This document shows, piece by piece, positions 46,550-58,507 of a stretch of 64,000 bases of DNA. The notes beneath the pieces are model-generated. The model saw nothing but the letters and a program-made list of their open reading frames with translations. It had not been told where the DNA came from and searched no databases. Numbering within the stretch: position 1 is the stretch's first letter; every line of letters starts with the position of its first letter. A program made the translations under genes and the position numbers. The DNA is from Notamacropus eugenii (taxonomy: Eukaryota; Chordata; Mammalia; Diprotodontia; Macropodidae), in assembly GCF_028372415.1 (NCBI RefSeq), contig NC_092872.1:13916479-13980478 (forward strand), read 5' to 3'.

Positions 46550-46812
46550 GTGTACTTCCTCCTCCATTTCAACCAGAATTTCTCTCTTCTTTGAAGAACT
46601 TCTCCCTTCCCCTCCCCTCTTCTTCCCTCTTCTCCCCTCTCGTCTCTTTCCCCCCCTTTCCCCTCCCATCCTCTCTCCTCTCTGTCTTCTTTCTTTTCTT
46701 CTTTCCTTTTTTCCCTTCTCCTCTCCTCTTTTCTCCTTTCCTCTCCCCCTCTTTGTCTCTGCTTTCTTCTCTCCTCTTCTCCCCTCTCCCTTTTCCTCTT
46801 CTCCCCTCTTAT
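46550..46812. repeat. imperfect polypyrimidine tract
   Basis: C/T-rich (ctcccc, ttctcc, cttttcc) but irregular. Frames rich in P/S/L/F are artefacts. Confidence 0.85.
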
Positions 46813-47040
46813 TTTACATATGAGGAAACTGACACCCAGAGAAAGAAAGTGATTTGCTCAAGGAATGCTAGATCTGGAGTCAGAGGTTCAGATTCAGTCT
46901 GTGCCATTTCTTACCTGTATGATTTTTGGGAAGTCATCTAACATTTCTGGGCTTCTGTTTCTTCATCTGTAAAATGAGAGATGGGACCAGATGACCTGCA
47001 TTCATCTTCCAGCTCTAAATCCATTATCCTTTGACACAGA
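46813..47040 (+). repeat. MIR scrap followed by tRNA-type SINE
   Basis: 46813-46862 has 'tatgaggaaactgacaccca'. 46863-47035 has 'ctagatctggagtcagaggt', 'cttcatctgtaaaatgagag' and 'ccagatgacctgcattc'. Confidence 0.75.
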
Positions 47041-47329
47041 AAGTTAATGCCGGAGACAGAATTTCAACTTAAGTTTTTGGAATCCAGTGCTCGCTCTTTC
47101 CATTGTATCATGCCAAGTTTATATTCTATAAATTGCTTTAAAGTATTACAATGCAGTCAGCCTATGACTTAGAGACTGTGTATCAAAAGTTTGTTTGTAA
47201 GTTTGTTGTTTGGAACTCAGAAGGTATTTTCCTGTAGGAAAGTATTATTCATGGTGGTGAGGTTCCCCAAGCCAGCCCATGAAAGCCTCTTTGACCCATA
47301 ATGTAGTAGAACTATATTTTTCTTCTGGC

Positions 47330-47470
47330 AGATTACAGCGCAGTGAATAGGATGCTGGATTTGGAGTCAGAATGAACAGAATCTCAGAGCTGATAGGAGC
47401 TTCCAGTTCTGCCCTTTCTACAACTCCCCCCTCCCTCCCTTTCCTCCCCCCAGTGGTCATGCAGCCTTTA
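47330..47470 (+). repeat. SINE head fragments
   Basis: 'gcagtgaataggatgctgga' and 'tctcagagctgataggagc' look like the starts of a MAR1-like and a MIR3-like SINE. Confidence 0.5.
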
Positions 47471-47760
47471 TTTGAAGACCTCTAATAACAGGGAACTCAC
47501 TACCTCCTAAGGCAGTCCACTTTTAGATGCCTCTAAACAGTGTCTCTAAAAACCTAAATCTTTCTCTCTGCCACTTCTTATTTCTATCAAACATTCCTAC
47601 TTCTACCTTCTGGAATCCTAGAACAAATCCCATTCTTCTCCAACGTGGTAACTTTTCAAATTCTTGAAAGACTGCTATCATGTTCCCATTAGGTTTTATT
47701 TCTGTGGCCTGGACATCCCCAGTTCTTTTTAAGGTCTTTCAGCCTGCCAGCCAGTCAAAT
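47471..47760 (-). mobile_element. L3/CR1 LINE 3' UTR relic
   Basis: 'tttgaagacctctaataaca', 'gggaactcactacctcc', 'aaattcttgaaagactgct' and 'gacatccccagttc' are the antisense L3 3' end, opposite to the L3 copies at 12.4 and 42.7 kb. Confidence 0.72.
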
Positions 47761-47761
47761 G

Positions 47762-48620
47762 GCATTTGTTAAATACCTACTATGTGTCAGACATTGTGTT
47801 AATCACGAGGGATATACATAAAGGCAAAAAAGAGTCCTGGCATTAAAGGAGCTTACAGTCCATGAGGGAGACAAATTATAAACAACTGCAAAAAGGAGAT
47901 ATTTGCAGGATAAATTGGGGGTGGTCTCAGAGTAAAGGCACTGAGATTATGGAAAATTGAGATATGTTTCTTGTACAAGTTGGTGTAAAAGCAAGGATCG
48001 GCAATCATTTTAATCAAGCACATGTATCATTTCACTTAGTTCAGGGGGAAAAGTCAGCACCCTGAACTTCAGCGAAAATACAGAGAAATCAACAGACAGT
48101 GCTTCCAGCTGCCTGACATAAGCAATACATATATCACAGATCAACAGACAGATGTCACTCATACATACATAGTTACCAGAGAGAGAAGGACCAACATCAG
48201 GGTTTTCAAAGCCAGGGTACTTCCTTAGTACCTGCCCAGAGTCTTGTCTGGTCAAACAAATACTTCCAATGATTAAGCCCCAAAGTAAGACCTCTCCCTC
48301 AGAGTCTTTATTATGCATTTCAGAGCCTTGAGAACCAGAGCCTCATTAACAAAAGGTGTGGGTCTTCCTCTAAATCTTCCCAGGCCCATTAATGGGTGGG
48401 GCAGATATTCTTTAATCATATCATTCAATCAGAGGCACTTGATTATACTAAAACAAAAAATGCATTATCAATACAGTTGGGTCTTTAGTTGAGACTTGAA
48501 GGATACCAGGGAAGCTATGAGACAGAGATGATAAGGGACAGGTTTCTAGACATGTGAAAAAAAATACATGAAATGCAGTAAAAATTCTTGGGGTCAGACA
48601 ATGGAGTGTTTTTTTTAAAT
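47762..48620 (+). repeat. long MAR1-headed repeat split by a solo LTR
   Basis: 'ctactatgtgtcagacattg', 'taaaggagcttacagtcca' and 'ggataaattgggggtggtct' precede the LTR. 'tagttgagacttgaaggata' follows it, continuing the same repeat (compare 34.1-34.5 kb). Confidence 0.7.
47984..48475 (-). mobile_element. solo LTR of an endogenous retrovirus
   Basis: The 492-bp segment starts TGTAAAAG and ends CAATACA, and is flanked by the 5-bp direct repeat GTTGG (47979-47983 and 48476-48480). On the minus strand an AATAAA signal lies at 48312-48307 in the context 'gcataataaagactc', which sets the orientation. There is no internal region, so recombination between two LTRs probably removed the provirus. The 5-bp target site is a clue to class, but the family is not identified. 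Confidence 0.75.
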
Positions 48621-48647
48621 TAATGATGATGGTTTAATAATAATGCA

Positions 48648-48880
48648 TTGTTGTTGTTGAGTCAATTTTTTTTAAAGTTGTGCCTGACTCTCCATGATCC
48701 CATTTGGGAATTTCTTGGCAAAAATACTAGAGTGGTTTGGCATTTCCTTTTCCGGCTCATTTTACAGATGAAAAACTGAGGCAAACAAGGTTAAGTGACT
48801 TGCCCAGGGTCACCCAGCTAGTGTCTGAGACCAGATCTGAACTCATGACAATGAGTCTTTCCAATTCCAGTCCCAGGAAT
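48648..48880 (-). repeat. RTE-tailed SINE
   Basis: 'ttgttgttgttgagtcaat', 'tgcctgactctccatgatcc', 'tttcttggcaaaaatactag' and 'gcccagggtcacccagctag' are antisense. It lacks most of the head. Confidence 0.85.
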
Positions 48881-49009
48881 AGTAAGGAGACCAATGTCAC
48901 TATATTATACAGTGTGCTGGAGGGAAGTCAAGTGTACAAAGAATGAAAAGGTAGAAAGGGCAAAGATTATGGAAGGCTTTAGAAGCAAAACAGATCCATT
49001 TATATTTTA

Positions 49010-49485
49010 ATCTCTGGGTTCTCCCCTGGTTTGGCCAAAGTTTGAATTCTACCTCAGATTCCTAGTACATGTGTAATGCTGGGCAAATCACATCCTTTCA
49101 GAGCCCAAGTTTTTATGAAATGGGCGTAATCTTTGAACCGTCACAGGGTTATTTTGAGGAAATATCTTTGTAAATGGAAAAGGTAAATGTAAATGTATAA
49201 GTGTCACATAAATGTGAGTTTTTGTTTTTGTTACATTGAACCAATGTTGACCTGACTTTTACACCTTAGTTGGGAGAGGCAGCCTCAGAGTGGGAGAGAT
49301 CATCAGATTTGAGTTTGAATTCTGACTCACACATTGGCAAACTTCTTCATCACTCCAAGCCTTAGTTTCCTTGTCTGGAAAGTGGGGATAATTATACTTT
49401 GGGACTACCTTGTTGTAAAAGAATTTGTAAACCTTAAGGTTCTGTGTCTTTGGGTTAATAATATTTTTCTACTGTAGAGGGTGTC
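49010..49485 (+). repeat. two MAR1/MIR-like SINEs
   Basis: 49010-49220 includes 'taatgctgggcaaatcaca' and 'acagggttattttgagga'. 49270-49480 includes 'tgagtttgaattctgactc', 'agccttagtttccttgtctg' and 'aagtggggataatta'. Confidence 0.72.
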
Positions 49486-49654
49486 TCAAAAGTCTTAGTT
49501 TAGTTTTAGGCTATTAAAGCTTTCCCTTCAGTCAGAAAGCTGTGATATTGTGCAAATTATTAAGGTGATAACTAATTAATTTCTGTCATTCAGATTCAAG
49601 TTACTACTAGTTCTTCATGTTCAAGTTATCTGGAACTAATATAACTGAAATTGA

Positions 49655-49868
49655 TGTAGCAAGGTTTGTAAAGTACTTTAGATACATGTTCTCATTTAAG
49701 TCTCATAATAACCCTGTCGGATAGGACAGGTATTAATATCTCCATTTTGACAGGTAAGGAAATTTGAGTCTCAGAGAGACTAAGCAATTTGTCCATTGCA
49801 AGTATTATAGGTGAGATTTGAACTCAGGTCTTCTGGACACCCAAATCCAGCACTTCATCTGTTCTGCC
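49655..49868 (+). repeat. MIR-type SINE
   Basis: 'caaggtttgtaaagtacttt', 'taagtctcataataaccctg' and 'tgagatttgaactcaggtct'. Confidence 0.78.
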
Positions 49869-51100
49869 GTGCTGTTTATCTAAAAATTGTGGAATTTTCT
49901 TGGGGCTTTCAAGGAATGCCATCATAAAGTGTATAAGGGAAAGAACAATTATTAGTTCTGTTTTAATCAACAAAATGATTTCTGTGATATTATTACAACA
50001 AGAAAACAATGGAATGGTACAGTATTAGCTTGGTTGTGTGTTCTTCCTGATTTCTTTTCCATTTTTTTTAAAGCATGACTTGATATAGGCTTTGCTGTTT
50101 CAGTGACATAATGGACTTTGGCCAGAAATCAGGAAACACGAAAGACATATGCATTCTGTTTGCCCACACCCCAGCATTCCACTTGGAAAAGGCAGGGAAA
50201 AAGACAGTAGAAAACTTGGGTTTCTCTTTTTCACTACAACTGAGACTTTAGCAATCCAGCCAAATGCTGAAAGGAGATTCCGTTTTACTGCTCTAACGTG
50301 GACATGTGGACAGTCCTAGAAGGAGTGCCTTCCTCTGGGGCTACAAGGTATTTACTTCTGGTGCATAGATTTTTAGAGGTTTCTCATGGGAAGATGAGTT
50401 GGTGGTGGAGGGTTGGAGGTCAAACAATGAGGAAGTGGATAGTTTCAGTCACTGGTCATTGGGCTCCAGTCTGTGGGAGCAGGGAAGGAAGCCGTGAGAA
50501 TGGCAGTTTTTAGAGCAGTGGTGGCGTGGTGCCTTGCTAGAGAAGTGAAGACAATTTCTTCTGCTTGAATGATCCTGTTTCTAGTGGAACACGTTTTGGC
50601 GATTCTGCCAGGCATGTTTCTTATTGGCCTATTGTCCTGCAGAGATTCAGGACAGAGCTTTGTAGCATCTCTAAGTAACAGCTGAGAAGGCTATTAGAAG
50701 CAAAACCACTTCCATCCTCTGTGGCATCTCTTTTTCTCTGTTGCTTGTCAGGAGCCAACCCTTTGTCCGGGAAATTCTCCGTTGTTAGTTATCTAAGAAG
50801 TGGTTTATTTTTCTTTTCAGCTTGGCTTTTTGCATCGTCAGCAAGAAGTTTCATTCTAGGCAGCAAAGGCAGTCAGGAGGGGTACAGATTTTCTGAGGTG
50901 TGGGGTTTTATACCAATAGGATGGGAACTTCTCTGTCATACCAGCAGGATTATCTCATTTCCCTAATTTTTTCCTGTTCCTATTGAATAATGGTCATTCA
51001 AATCATGTTTAGAAAATGGGACCAGATCTATACTTTTAGTGTGGGCATTTAAAAGATGACCGTGCAAAAATCCTGCTGGGTGTGTTCTCTATTAACTTAG
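49869..51100. other. no recognised feature
   Basis: One of the longer stretches without a repeat I can name (with 50040-50980 the cleanest). A 17-residue frame ending in 'gctacaag|gtattt' at 50298-50350 resembles a donor but is not convincing as an exon. Confidence 0.4.
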
Positions 51101-51292
51101 AATTATAGACCATTACATGCCGAAGAGACATTATAGATCAACCGATCCAGTATTCTCATTTTATAAATGAAGAAACTGATGTCTGTTGAAAGGGAAATGA
51201 TTTATCTAGGATCAAGTAAGTCTCATCAGTAGAATTTGAAACCAGATCTTCTGACCTCAAGTGACTGCTTGTTCAGTGACATCCCACTGCCT
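51101..51292 (+). repeat. CORE-SINE (THER1/MIR3-like)
   Basis: 'attatagaccattacatgcc', 'tattctcattttataaatga' and 'tgatttatctaggatcaag'. Confidence 0.68.
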
Positions 51293-51734
51293 CAAATCCA
51301 AGTGGATCTGCCATTCAGGTTCCTTTGCAATCTGTCTCCTACCTCCCTCTACGACTTCATCTGCCATTACTCTCCTGTTACTAACTCTCTCTTTCAGCCA
51401 GACTATTCTATTTTCTTCTCCTTGACCATGGCTTGTACTTTCCTGGCTCTCACTAGTCCTTCAGGCTTTAAGTGGTGTGGTGTGCTTCGACTTAAAACAC
51501 ATCAGATGTTCCACAGGAGCATTTATTGCCCTTAGGTTTTTTTTTAACTGCTCAAAATTGAGGGTTGTGATGCCTGAAATACTTGAGACATGATCATACA
51601 CCAAGTGTCCAGACAGCAGCTTGACAATATGGCATGACATGATTCCCATACCAAAATCATATTTAAACAAGCAAGTTTCTCTTGGTTTGCGGGTACAAAG
51701 GTCTTAATAAGCCTTATTTGATAGGTGTGACATA

Positions 51735-51905
51735 TTGGCAAGAATCATGGACTTGGAATGAGAAATCTGTTTTGAGTCCTGGCTTTCCTTACTAGCTATG
51801 TGACCTTTCTTTGAAACCCAATGTCTCCATCCTGTCAGTGGGGATAGTCAGATGTAGCTCAGCACTACACTTTGTAAACTGAAAAGCTCTATTAAGAAAA
51901 TAAGA
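51735..51905 (+). repeat. tRNA-type SINE (MAR1-like)
   Basis: 'aagaatcatggacttggaat', 'gagtcctggctttccttact' and 'agctatgtgacctttctttg'. Confidence 0.68.
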
Positions 51906-52134
51906 TATTACCAATCACAAATTTCCTGGCTCAAGAATATGTGGTCTTGGATATATGTACAGAGTTGATAAAACTAGGCTTTAATGATGTTCACAGTAAG
52001 AGAGTAAGTGGAAAATTTTCTGCACATTTGCTTTGGGATGCCTCCAATTTGATAAAAGTTGACTGAAGTCATGCCACTTTGAGACTGTTCAAGCATTAAA
52101 TGTGGACAGTTTCATTTACTCAGTGATGCAAGAG

Positions 52135-52398
52135 GGTAATCATTGCTAGTATTTCTATAGCTCTTTAAGGTTTGTAAAGTGTTTTACAAATATTATCTCA
52201 TTTGATTCTAGCCACAACCCTGTGAAGTAGGTCCTTTTATTATCCCCATTTTATAGATGAGGAAATTGAGCCTGAAAGAAGTTAAGTGACTTGCCCAAGG
52301 TCACACAGTTAGTAAGTATCTGAGACAGAATTTGAATTGAGGTCTTCCTGATTCCAGGTCCAATACATTATTCACTGAACCACCCAGCTGCCTACGAT
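52135..52398 (+). repeat. MIR-type SINE, well preserved
   Basis: 'ctctttaaggtttgtaaagt', 'attatctcatttgattctag', 'gatgaggaaattgagcctg', 'gacttgcccaaggtcacaca' and 'accacccagctgcct'. One of the clearest copies in the window. Confidence 0.88.
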
Positions 52399-52454
52399 AT
52401 CACCTCAGCAAGTGCTAAATGTTTATTGAATTGCATTGAATTACTTGATATACT

Positions 52455-52625
52455 TATTGGAAAGAGCACTGGCATTGGTATTAGAGGAACTCAGTTGGAA
52501 TTCTGGCTTTGCCATTTACTCCCAGTGTCATTTTGAGCTCTGCTACTCCCTTAATGTCTCTGGCTCTCAATTTCTTCATCAATAAGATGAGGGCTATGGG
52601 AACATACTAAGGACTCTTACTCCGT
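52455..52625 (+). repeat. MAR1/MIR-like SINE
   Basis: 'ggaaagagcactggcattgg', 'ggaattctggctttgccatt' and 'ctctcaatttcttcatcaat'. Confidence 0.7.
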
Positions 52626-53124
52626 TTTTAGTCTACATATTGCAAAAATAATATTGGCTTAGTATTGAAGTCCTTGGTTTAATCAGAAGGAGAAATCTTT
52701 TCAGGCTTTCATTAACTATCCATTCCTCCAAAAATGTCCTGCACTAAAAATCTCTTTTTGTGTCTCTCTTATTGAAGGGTTAGCTAGTTTCTAAAGGGAG
52801 ATAGTCCTGTTCAGCCCACGAAGGACTCTCTGAACAGACTAAGAGAAGGAAGAGGTCTTTGATGACTTAAATTAATAGAATGATCTCTTGAGTTAACCTT
52901 TGACCAGACTGAAAGAAGAATCTTTATAGGGAACTGATGAAGATCTATTGAATGGTTTTATAAAAATGATTCTCTCTGGTATGCCCAAAGTTAAATAACC
53001 ATTGTTCTTTTGATGGACCAAAACCATTCATTGTTTAGACTTTGTCTTTCTGAGTTTGATTATGGAATTTGTCTCCTTAAAACCTGTAAATTAACCTGAA
53101 AATGACTCAGGCAGAGAATTTTAC
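52626..53124. other. no recognised feature
   Basis: AT-rich, unassigned. Confidence 0.4.
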
Positions 53125-54110
53125 AAAGGCATGGGAAGTGGTCAAGGGATATGAACAGGCATTTTTCAAAGGAAGAATCCAAGCCATAAATAGCTATGTG
53201 AAAAAAAATGCTCTAAATGACTAATGACTAGAGAAATGCAAATGAAGGCATCTCTGAAGGACTATCTCATAGGCATCAGGTTGGCAAAGTTGACAAAAAA
53301 GGAAAGTGACAGCAGTGGGAAAACAGGGACATTTAACTTTTTTGGTAGAACTGTAAACTGGTCCAGCCATTCTGGAAAACAGTTTGGACTGTTTCCTCAA
53401 AGCTATTAAACTTTGACCCAGTGATACCACGACTAGGTATATACTCCAAAGAGATCAAAGAAAAAACAAAAAGGTGTAGTTTCCTTGTGCCTTTAGTTTT
53501 TTAAACTATTATTAATTTTCTTTCAAATTAAAAAAGGATTCATATGTAGCAAAGTATTTATAGCAGCTCTCTTGTAGTGGTAAAGATTTGGAAAATGAGG
53601 GGATTGCCCATCAACTAGAGAATGACTGAACAAGTTATGGCATATGATTGTGATGGAATACTGTTGTGCTGTGAAAAATGGTGGAGATGGTTTCGGAGAA
53701 ACCTGGGAAGACATGTATGAACTGATGTAGAGTAAAGAGAGCAGATCCAGAGGATCAGTTTGTACAATAACAGCAGGTGAAAACATACAGCTTTGAAAGA
53801 TTTAGGAATTTTGATCAATGCAGTGACCATCCATGATTCTAGAGGACTCATGATAAAATATACTACCCACCTCCCAATAGGGAACTGATGAATTCGGAGT
53901 GCAGATGGAGGGGTGTGTGTATGTGTGTGACACACACATTTTATATACACATACATTTTACATTTGTATGCATGTTATATATATGTATGTGTATATGTGT
54001 GTATGTGTGTAATTGACGTAGCCAATGCAAGAATTTGTTTTTCTAGTAACTAGGGTTTTTATCTTTCTTGCATTCTAAATGGAGGAAAGGAAAGGGAGAG
54101 AAGGTAGAAT
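53125..54110 (+). mobile_element. L1 ORF2 3' end and 3' UTR
   Basis: Sense L1 landmarks: 'agagaaatgcaaatgaag', 'tctggaaaacagtttggac', 'gtgataccacgactaggta', 'atagcagctctcttgtagtg' and 'gaatgactgaacaagttatg', then 3' UTR to about 53915. A TG/TA microsatellite (53915-54010) has grown inside it. A frame at 53224-53409 keeps a short piece of the C-terminal ORF2 sequence only. Confidence 0.82.
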
Positions 54111-54654
54111 CTCAAAGAAGATTAATTTTTTTAAAAAATTGAGGGCACAGGGAAACTATATCCCTTTTGTATATTTTTTCTCTAAGCAGAGATGCTTAGA
54201 ATTACATTTATTTAATAAATTTTTCTTTGTAAGAAATGTGCCCCAGATCCACAGTACTGGTATTTTTTTTTCTTTCGTAGAGGGTTGTATTCAATTAATT
54301 TTACGATCCTTTCCAACACACCTTGTAGTTTTAATCAGAACTTTGTGGAATGGATTGGTTGTAAAGAGGAGAGGTGGGTTGAGGGAAACACATTTCATGA
54401 TAGGGCAACAGGGTGAGTATATTCCAGAGAGAGTGAGTTCATCCTGACTGGAGTGAAAGGCATACAAGAATGCATTGTGAGATAAGGTTGGATCTTATCT
54501 TGCCTCTACCTAAACCCTGGTTTAGCCAATCTAGGGCAAGTGATTTATCTAAATAATGTTGCTTTGTGCATGGTGAAGATTCATGAAAATGAATCTCCAA
54601 AACTGAATGGCACATTGTTCCTCAAGTGACTGTTCTGAGTTTCTTTCAATACCC
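54111..54654. other. no recognised feature
   Basis: Unassigned sequence. Confidence 0.4.
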
Positions 54655-55155
54655 TTGTAGCCTAGAATCATGGTCACAGAAATTCAGAGCTGGAAGAGAC
54701 CTTAGAGAGCATCTAGACCAAATTTGCCTTTCCTCACTTTATTTTATTATATTTTTTAAAAGTTCTATTAATGATTCTCTCTTATAATCAACTTATGGCC
54801 AATTCTGGTTATGCCCCTCTCACTCTCTCTGCCCTGAGCCCTCCTTTGTAACCAAGGAAAGGCATTAAGCAAAGCCAGTGGTGGTGTCTGGTGATGGAAG
54901 CAATGTTACCCCCTCTGACCTTTCTACTGAAAGGAAGGAGGTAACATGCTTATTTTACAGATAAACTGATGCCCAGAGAGACATTTATTCTTTATGTCTC
55001 CAGTACATGCTGCTGGATTTTTGTTCTTTGTATGTCATAGATCATGAAAGCTTGGGAAGATCTTAAAAATCATCACCCTCAGCTGATTAATTTCATGTAT
55101 GGGGAAATTGAGTTCCACACGGGGATTTGCCAAATACCACACAGCTGCTTTATAT
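54655..55155 (+). repeat. CORE-SINE pieces, the first interrupted
   Basis: 54655-54735 ('agagctggaagagaccttag') and 54945-55000 ('tattttacagataaactgat') look like halves of one SINE separated by about 200 bp of other sequence. 55040-55150 ('gggaagatcttaaaaatcat') is another. Confidence 0.6.
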
Positions 55156-55561
55156 TTGTTACTGTTATTTGTCATAACTTATCATTACTTGATTTGATTC
55201 AGTTTTTGTTTCTGTGGATTTTTTCAGAAATAATTGTAGACTTAAAAGAAAGCCTTGGCGAGGCAGAGACTTTCTTGGCAGTATGGTTAGCACTGGCTGA
55301 GAAGTCTTAATGTTAGTTATGGTCAGTACTAAAACTTTTCTTTCCTTCACATGTAAATAGATTCACAGCTCTGAGATTGCGTCTCCCTAGATCTACCTCC
55401 AACTCGCCGCTAGATCTCACCACATTAACTTTGCATCAGATGTTTACGGATGGATTTTTAAAAATGATTATGTGAATGTTAAAGGGATACTGATAGTCTT
55501 AATGTAATCTAAACTGTTGAATTACTATTTTTCTTATTAAGATCTCTTTTCAAACAACAGG

Positions 55562-55803
55562 ACAGTGAGATGGTACAGTGGATAGAGCTCCAAGTCTCTG
55601 GAGTCAGGAAGACCTGAATTCAAATCTGGACTCAGACACTTATAGCTATGTGACCCTGGGCAAGTCACTTAACCCTGTTTCCCTCAGTTTCCTCATCTAT
55701 AAAATGAGCTGGAGAAGGAAATGGCAAATTACTCCAGTATCTTTGCCAAGAAAACCTCAAATGGATTCATGAAGAGTCAAACAAGACAGAAACAACTTAA
55801 CAA
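55562..55803 (+). repeat. complete RTE-tailed tRNA-type SINE
   Basis: The head 'gagatggtacagtggataga', 'ggagtcaggaagacctgaat', 'gaccctgggcaagtcactta' and 'gctggagaaggaaatggcaa' lead to the tail 'aacaacttaacaacag'. All parts are in order. Confidence 0.9.
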
Positions 55804-56576
55804 CAGTAAAGGACATAAGTCCCACTATCTGATGATCACTTATCTGACAAACTCACCTACATAAAACATATCTAAGAGTAAGTCATTAAGTACTACTTCT
55901 GAACAGCCAAAGTCAGAATTACAAAGTCCATACATTTTACTCACTACTAAGGCCTTCAGTCAGAGCCTATTTACTCATACTTTTCATAGATTATTAACAA
56001 GCGTGGATATGTTTTCTCTTCCAGTCAGATCAGAATCATCAATTAGAAAGTAGCTTTCTAGTGATATATTGAACTTAATAAGAAGTGATAGTCAATAAAT
56101 TGATGCAATCAAGGAATCGAATTAAAAATAAGTATGGAAAACTAGAACAGCTTGAGGTCACTTAGATTAACGTCCCTGTACTCCCAATGGTCCCTGAAGG
56201 TATCACCGCATCAACGCAGGCAGTCCTATAAGCAGTCATGTTCCTTGTGATGTAAACTCTTCTGCTTTTCCCAAGGAAAAGGGGCATCATTGGGACTAAA
56301 TTCCTAGCCAAGACCCTCCCCATGTACCCTTTCTTCCCTATTCAACAGTTTATCAAAATGTTTACCATATTTAATTAACTATAAATGATATGCAATACAG
56401 TAGAATCACATCATATTTGCATTTTAAACATAGGCAAATTCGAAAGCTCTTGGCCAAAACAAAGAGAAATATAATGTACAAAAACCTGTCCAACAGCAGT
56501 GTGGAAATTGGTACCCTCTGTATCCCTTCCAGGTGCCTGTAATGCCCACTTGAAGCCGAGGTTATCCCTGTGAAGC

Positions 56577-56653
56577 TCACTGACAAACAATGTAACATTT
56601 GATCGTGAATCCACAAAGTCGAAAGGCTTCTATCTTAGTCACAAGTCTTGGGA
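56577..56653. repeat. segment related to 57673-57750, copy 1
   Basis: It shares 'ccacaaagtc' and 'aaaggcttctatct' with the second copy, at about 80% identity over about 71 bp by eye. On the minus strand both copies have a TAG at the same place, against a coding role. Family unknown. Confidence 0.75.
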
Positions 56654-57672
56654 TGGTACGCTAAGTCAGTGCTATCCCCAGGCCTCCCTTCAGAGGAAAG
56701 ACTCCACAGTATGCTTGCCTTCCCATTATGTTGGGGCTATTGAGGAAAGAGAAGTGACAAGAAGAGCCTATATTAGATTTTAGGGAATAAGAATGAGCTG
56801 TAAGGGATGATTTAGTCATGCTGGGCTAGGAAGCACAGCTGGGTCCAAATATGTAGAGGGGCTCCTCCTTTATCTGCTACCTCTCTCCACTGGCACTTCA
56901 TCCCTGGTCACTTTACCCCTCTCCCAGCCCCTGGGATGGATTGAGAGGTAGGAAAATGCTGTGTGAGGGCTGGAAGGCTATCATACTATACTGTACTTTA
57001 TGGATGACTTAAAGGCTTCAAGAGAGGGTAATTTGGATGCTATATAATTTATATCTTACTTGCTGTCTTTAGAACCTTACCCCATGGAAAATGCAGCTCT
57101 ATTATAACATAGAGCTCTCCAAAGTGTACATCATTAAATGAGGTGAAATTATCCCATGAAATTTATATTTTATTTGATGTAGTTTCATAGTATATGTAGC
57201 GCATGAAGTTATTAATAATTCTTGCCTTATTTTTATTGTAAAAAAACAGCTGAGGGTACAGCATCAGGGTCGTGGAATTAAGAGAGTTTCTTTGGAGAGC
57301 TGTTCAAAGGCACATCTGCGAAGATTCTGGAGAAATGGGGCCATCGGATGACTTTTTGAGACCCTGATCTCAAACATACTGTTACTGCCTTCTTCTCATT
57401 GAGTTTCCTGTAGCTGACACAGAGAGAGATCACAGATCAAGTCGCTCGTCCTTCTGCCACCTTCAAAATAGAAAGTTTTTCTGCTTTTTTAAAAGCTACC
57501 CTCCACGGAGCCAGCCGCTTCCCCCTGTACCCTGATGTTGGGCAAGGCACCCTTGCCTTTGAAATGTATCAGCGAATGCCTGCATTGACTTTTTCATCCT
57601 TTGATTCTGTAATGTGCTGTTGCTTCTCAACGTCAAAAGAGCCTCAAAGCTTTGGTTTGAATTACAGCCAAA

Positions 57673-57750
57673 CTGGCTGGCACACAATGCAGCATCTGAT
57701 TGTGAGTCCACAAAGTCAAAAGGCTTCTATCTCTGTCGCAAGACCCAAGG
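57673..57750. repeat. segment related to 56577-56653, copy 2
   Basis: Same orientation as copy 1, about 1.1 kb downstream. Flanks are not obviously similar. It could be a duplicated element or two hits of an unrecognised repeat. Confidence 0.75.
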
Positions 57751-58244
57751 TTTGCCCTAGAATAGTGGATTGTGATGCTCACTAGATCTTGACTTTTTCC
57801 TTTTGTGAGCCCATGTTAAGAATTTTCAGGATTTGGATATTAACGTGCAATTGTAAATTAATGAATGATTTTTAAAAACTTAGACATTGAATGAATATTA
57901 TCTTTCAAAATAGTCCCCTTGGAGAAATACTGACATTCTATCTCGAGGGGCATCCTCTGGGCAAACTGGGTTCATCTTTGCCTGCAGTTTCCCCATGGTC
58001 TGCTCCATTGCTTCTAATGTCTCTCCCCTCCTCCCACTTGCCATCTTTTAAGGCCCAGTTCAGGTTTCTTCCTCCTCCATGAAGCCTTCCTTTATTTCCC
58101 CCAGTCATCCTTTTCCCCCTAAAACCTCACGTAGCTCTTTATTTTGCACCTTCGATGTCTTTATCTTACGACATGTAGTTTAGCTGTTTCTGTTGCTTTC
58201 TTGTCCACTGATTGCATTATAAGCTCTGTGAAGGCAGGAATGAT

Positions 58245-58500
58245 GGTAACAACTAACATTTGTATTTGCTCTACAGTTTGCAAAGCGTTTTATATACAGT
58301 ATGGCATTTGAGCCTCACAGTCCCCCTGTGAGGTAGGTACTATGGGTATTATAGTCTCTGTTTTACAAATGCAGAACCTGAGGATCAGAGAGATTAAGTG
58401 ATGAACACAGTCACGTAGCCAGTAAATGCCAGAAGTGGGATTGAATCTAAGTCTTCCTGAATCTCCTTAATTATGCCACGCTGCCTTTCAACGTGTCTTT
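58245..58500 (+). repeat. MIR-type SINE in L2
   Basis: 'ctctacagtttgcaaagcgt', 'gcctcacagtccccctgtga', 'ttttacaaatgcagaacc' and 'attgaatctaagtcttcct'. Confidence 0.8.
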
Positions 58501-58507
58501 ATCTGAC

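Larger units (their letters stand above)
55804..57985. other. long stretch without a recognised gene; contains a related-segment pair
   Basis: Apart from the pair at 56577-56653 and 57673-57750 I see no feature. It is the longest part of the right half free of obvious repeats. Confidence 0.4.

Noticed and set aside
46548..46941. 91- and 116-codon P/S/L/F-rich frames
   Set aside because: They translate an irregular CT-rich tract and then a SINE.
50298..50350. Possible small exon ending in a GT donor
   Set aside because: Donor 'gtattt' is weak, and there is no acceptor or conservation evidence.
53224..53409. 61-codon frame with a protein-like look
   Set aside because: It is the C-terminal part of L1 ORF2 in a 5'-truncated copy.
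56371..56616. Minus-strand frame over the related segment at 56.6 kb as a gene
   Set aside because: The best-conserved frame in both copies has a TAG at the same place, and there is no family match.
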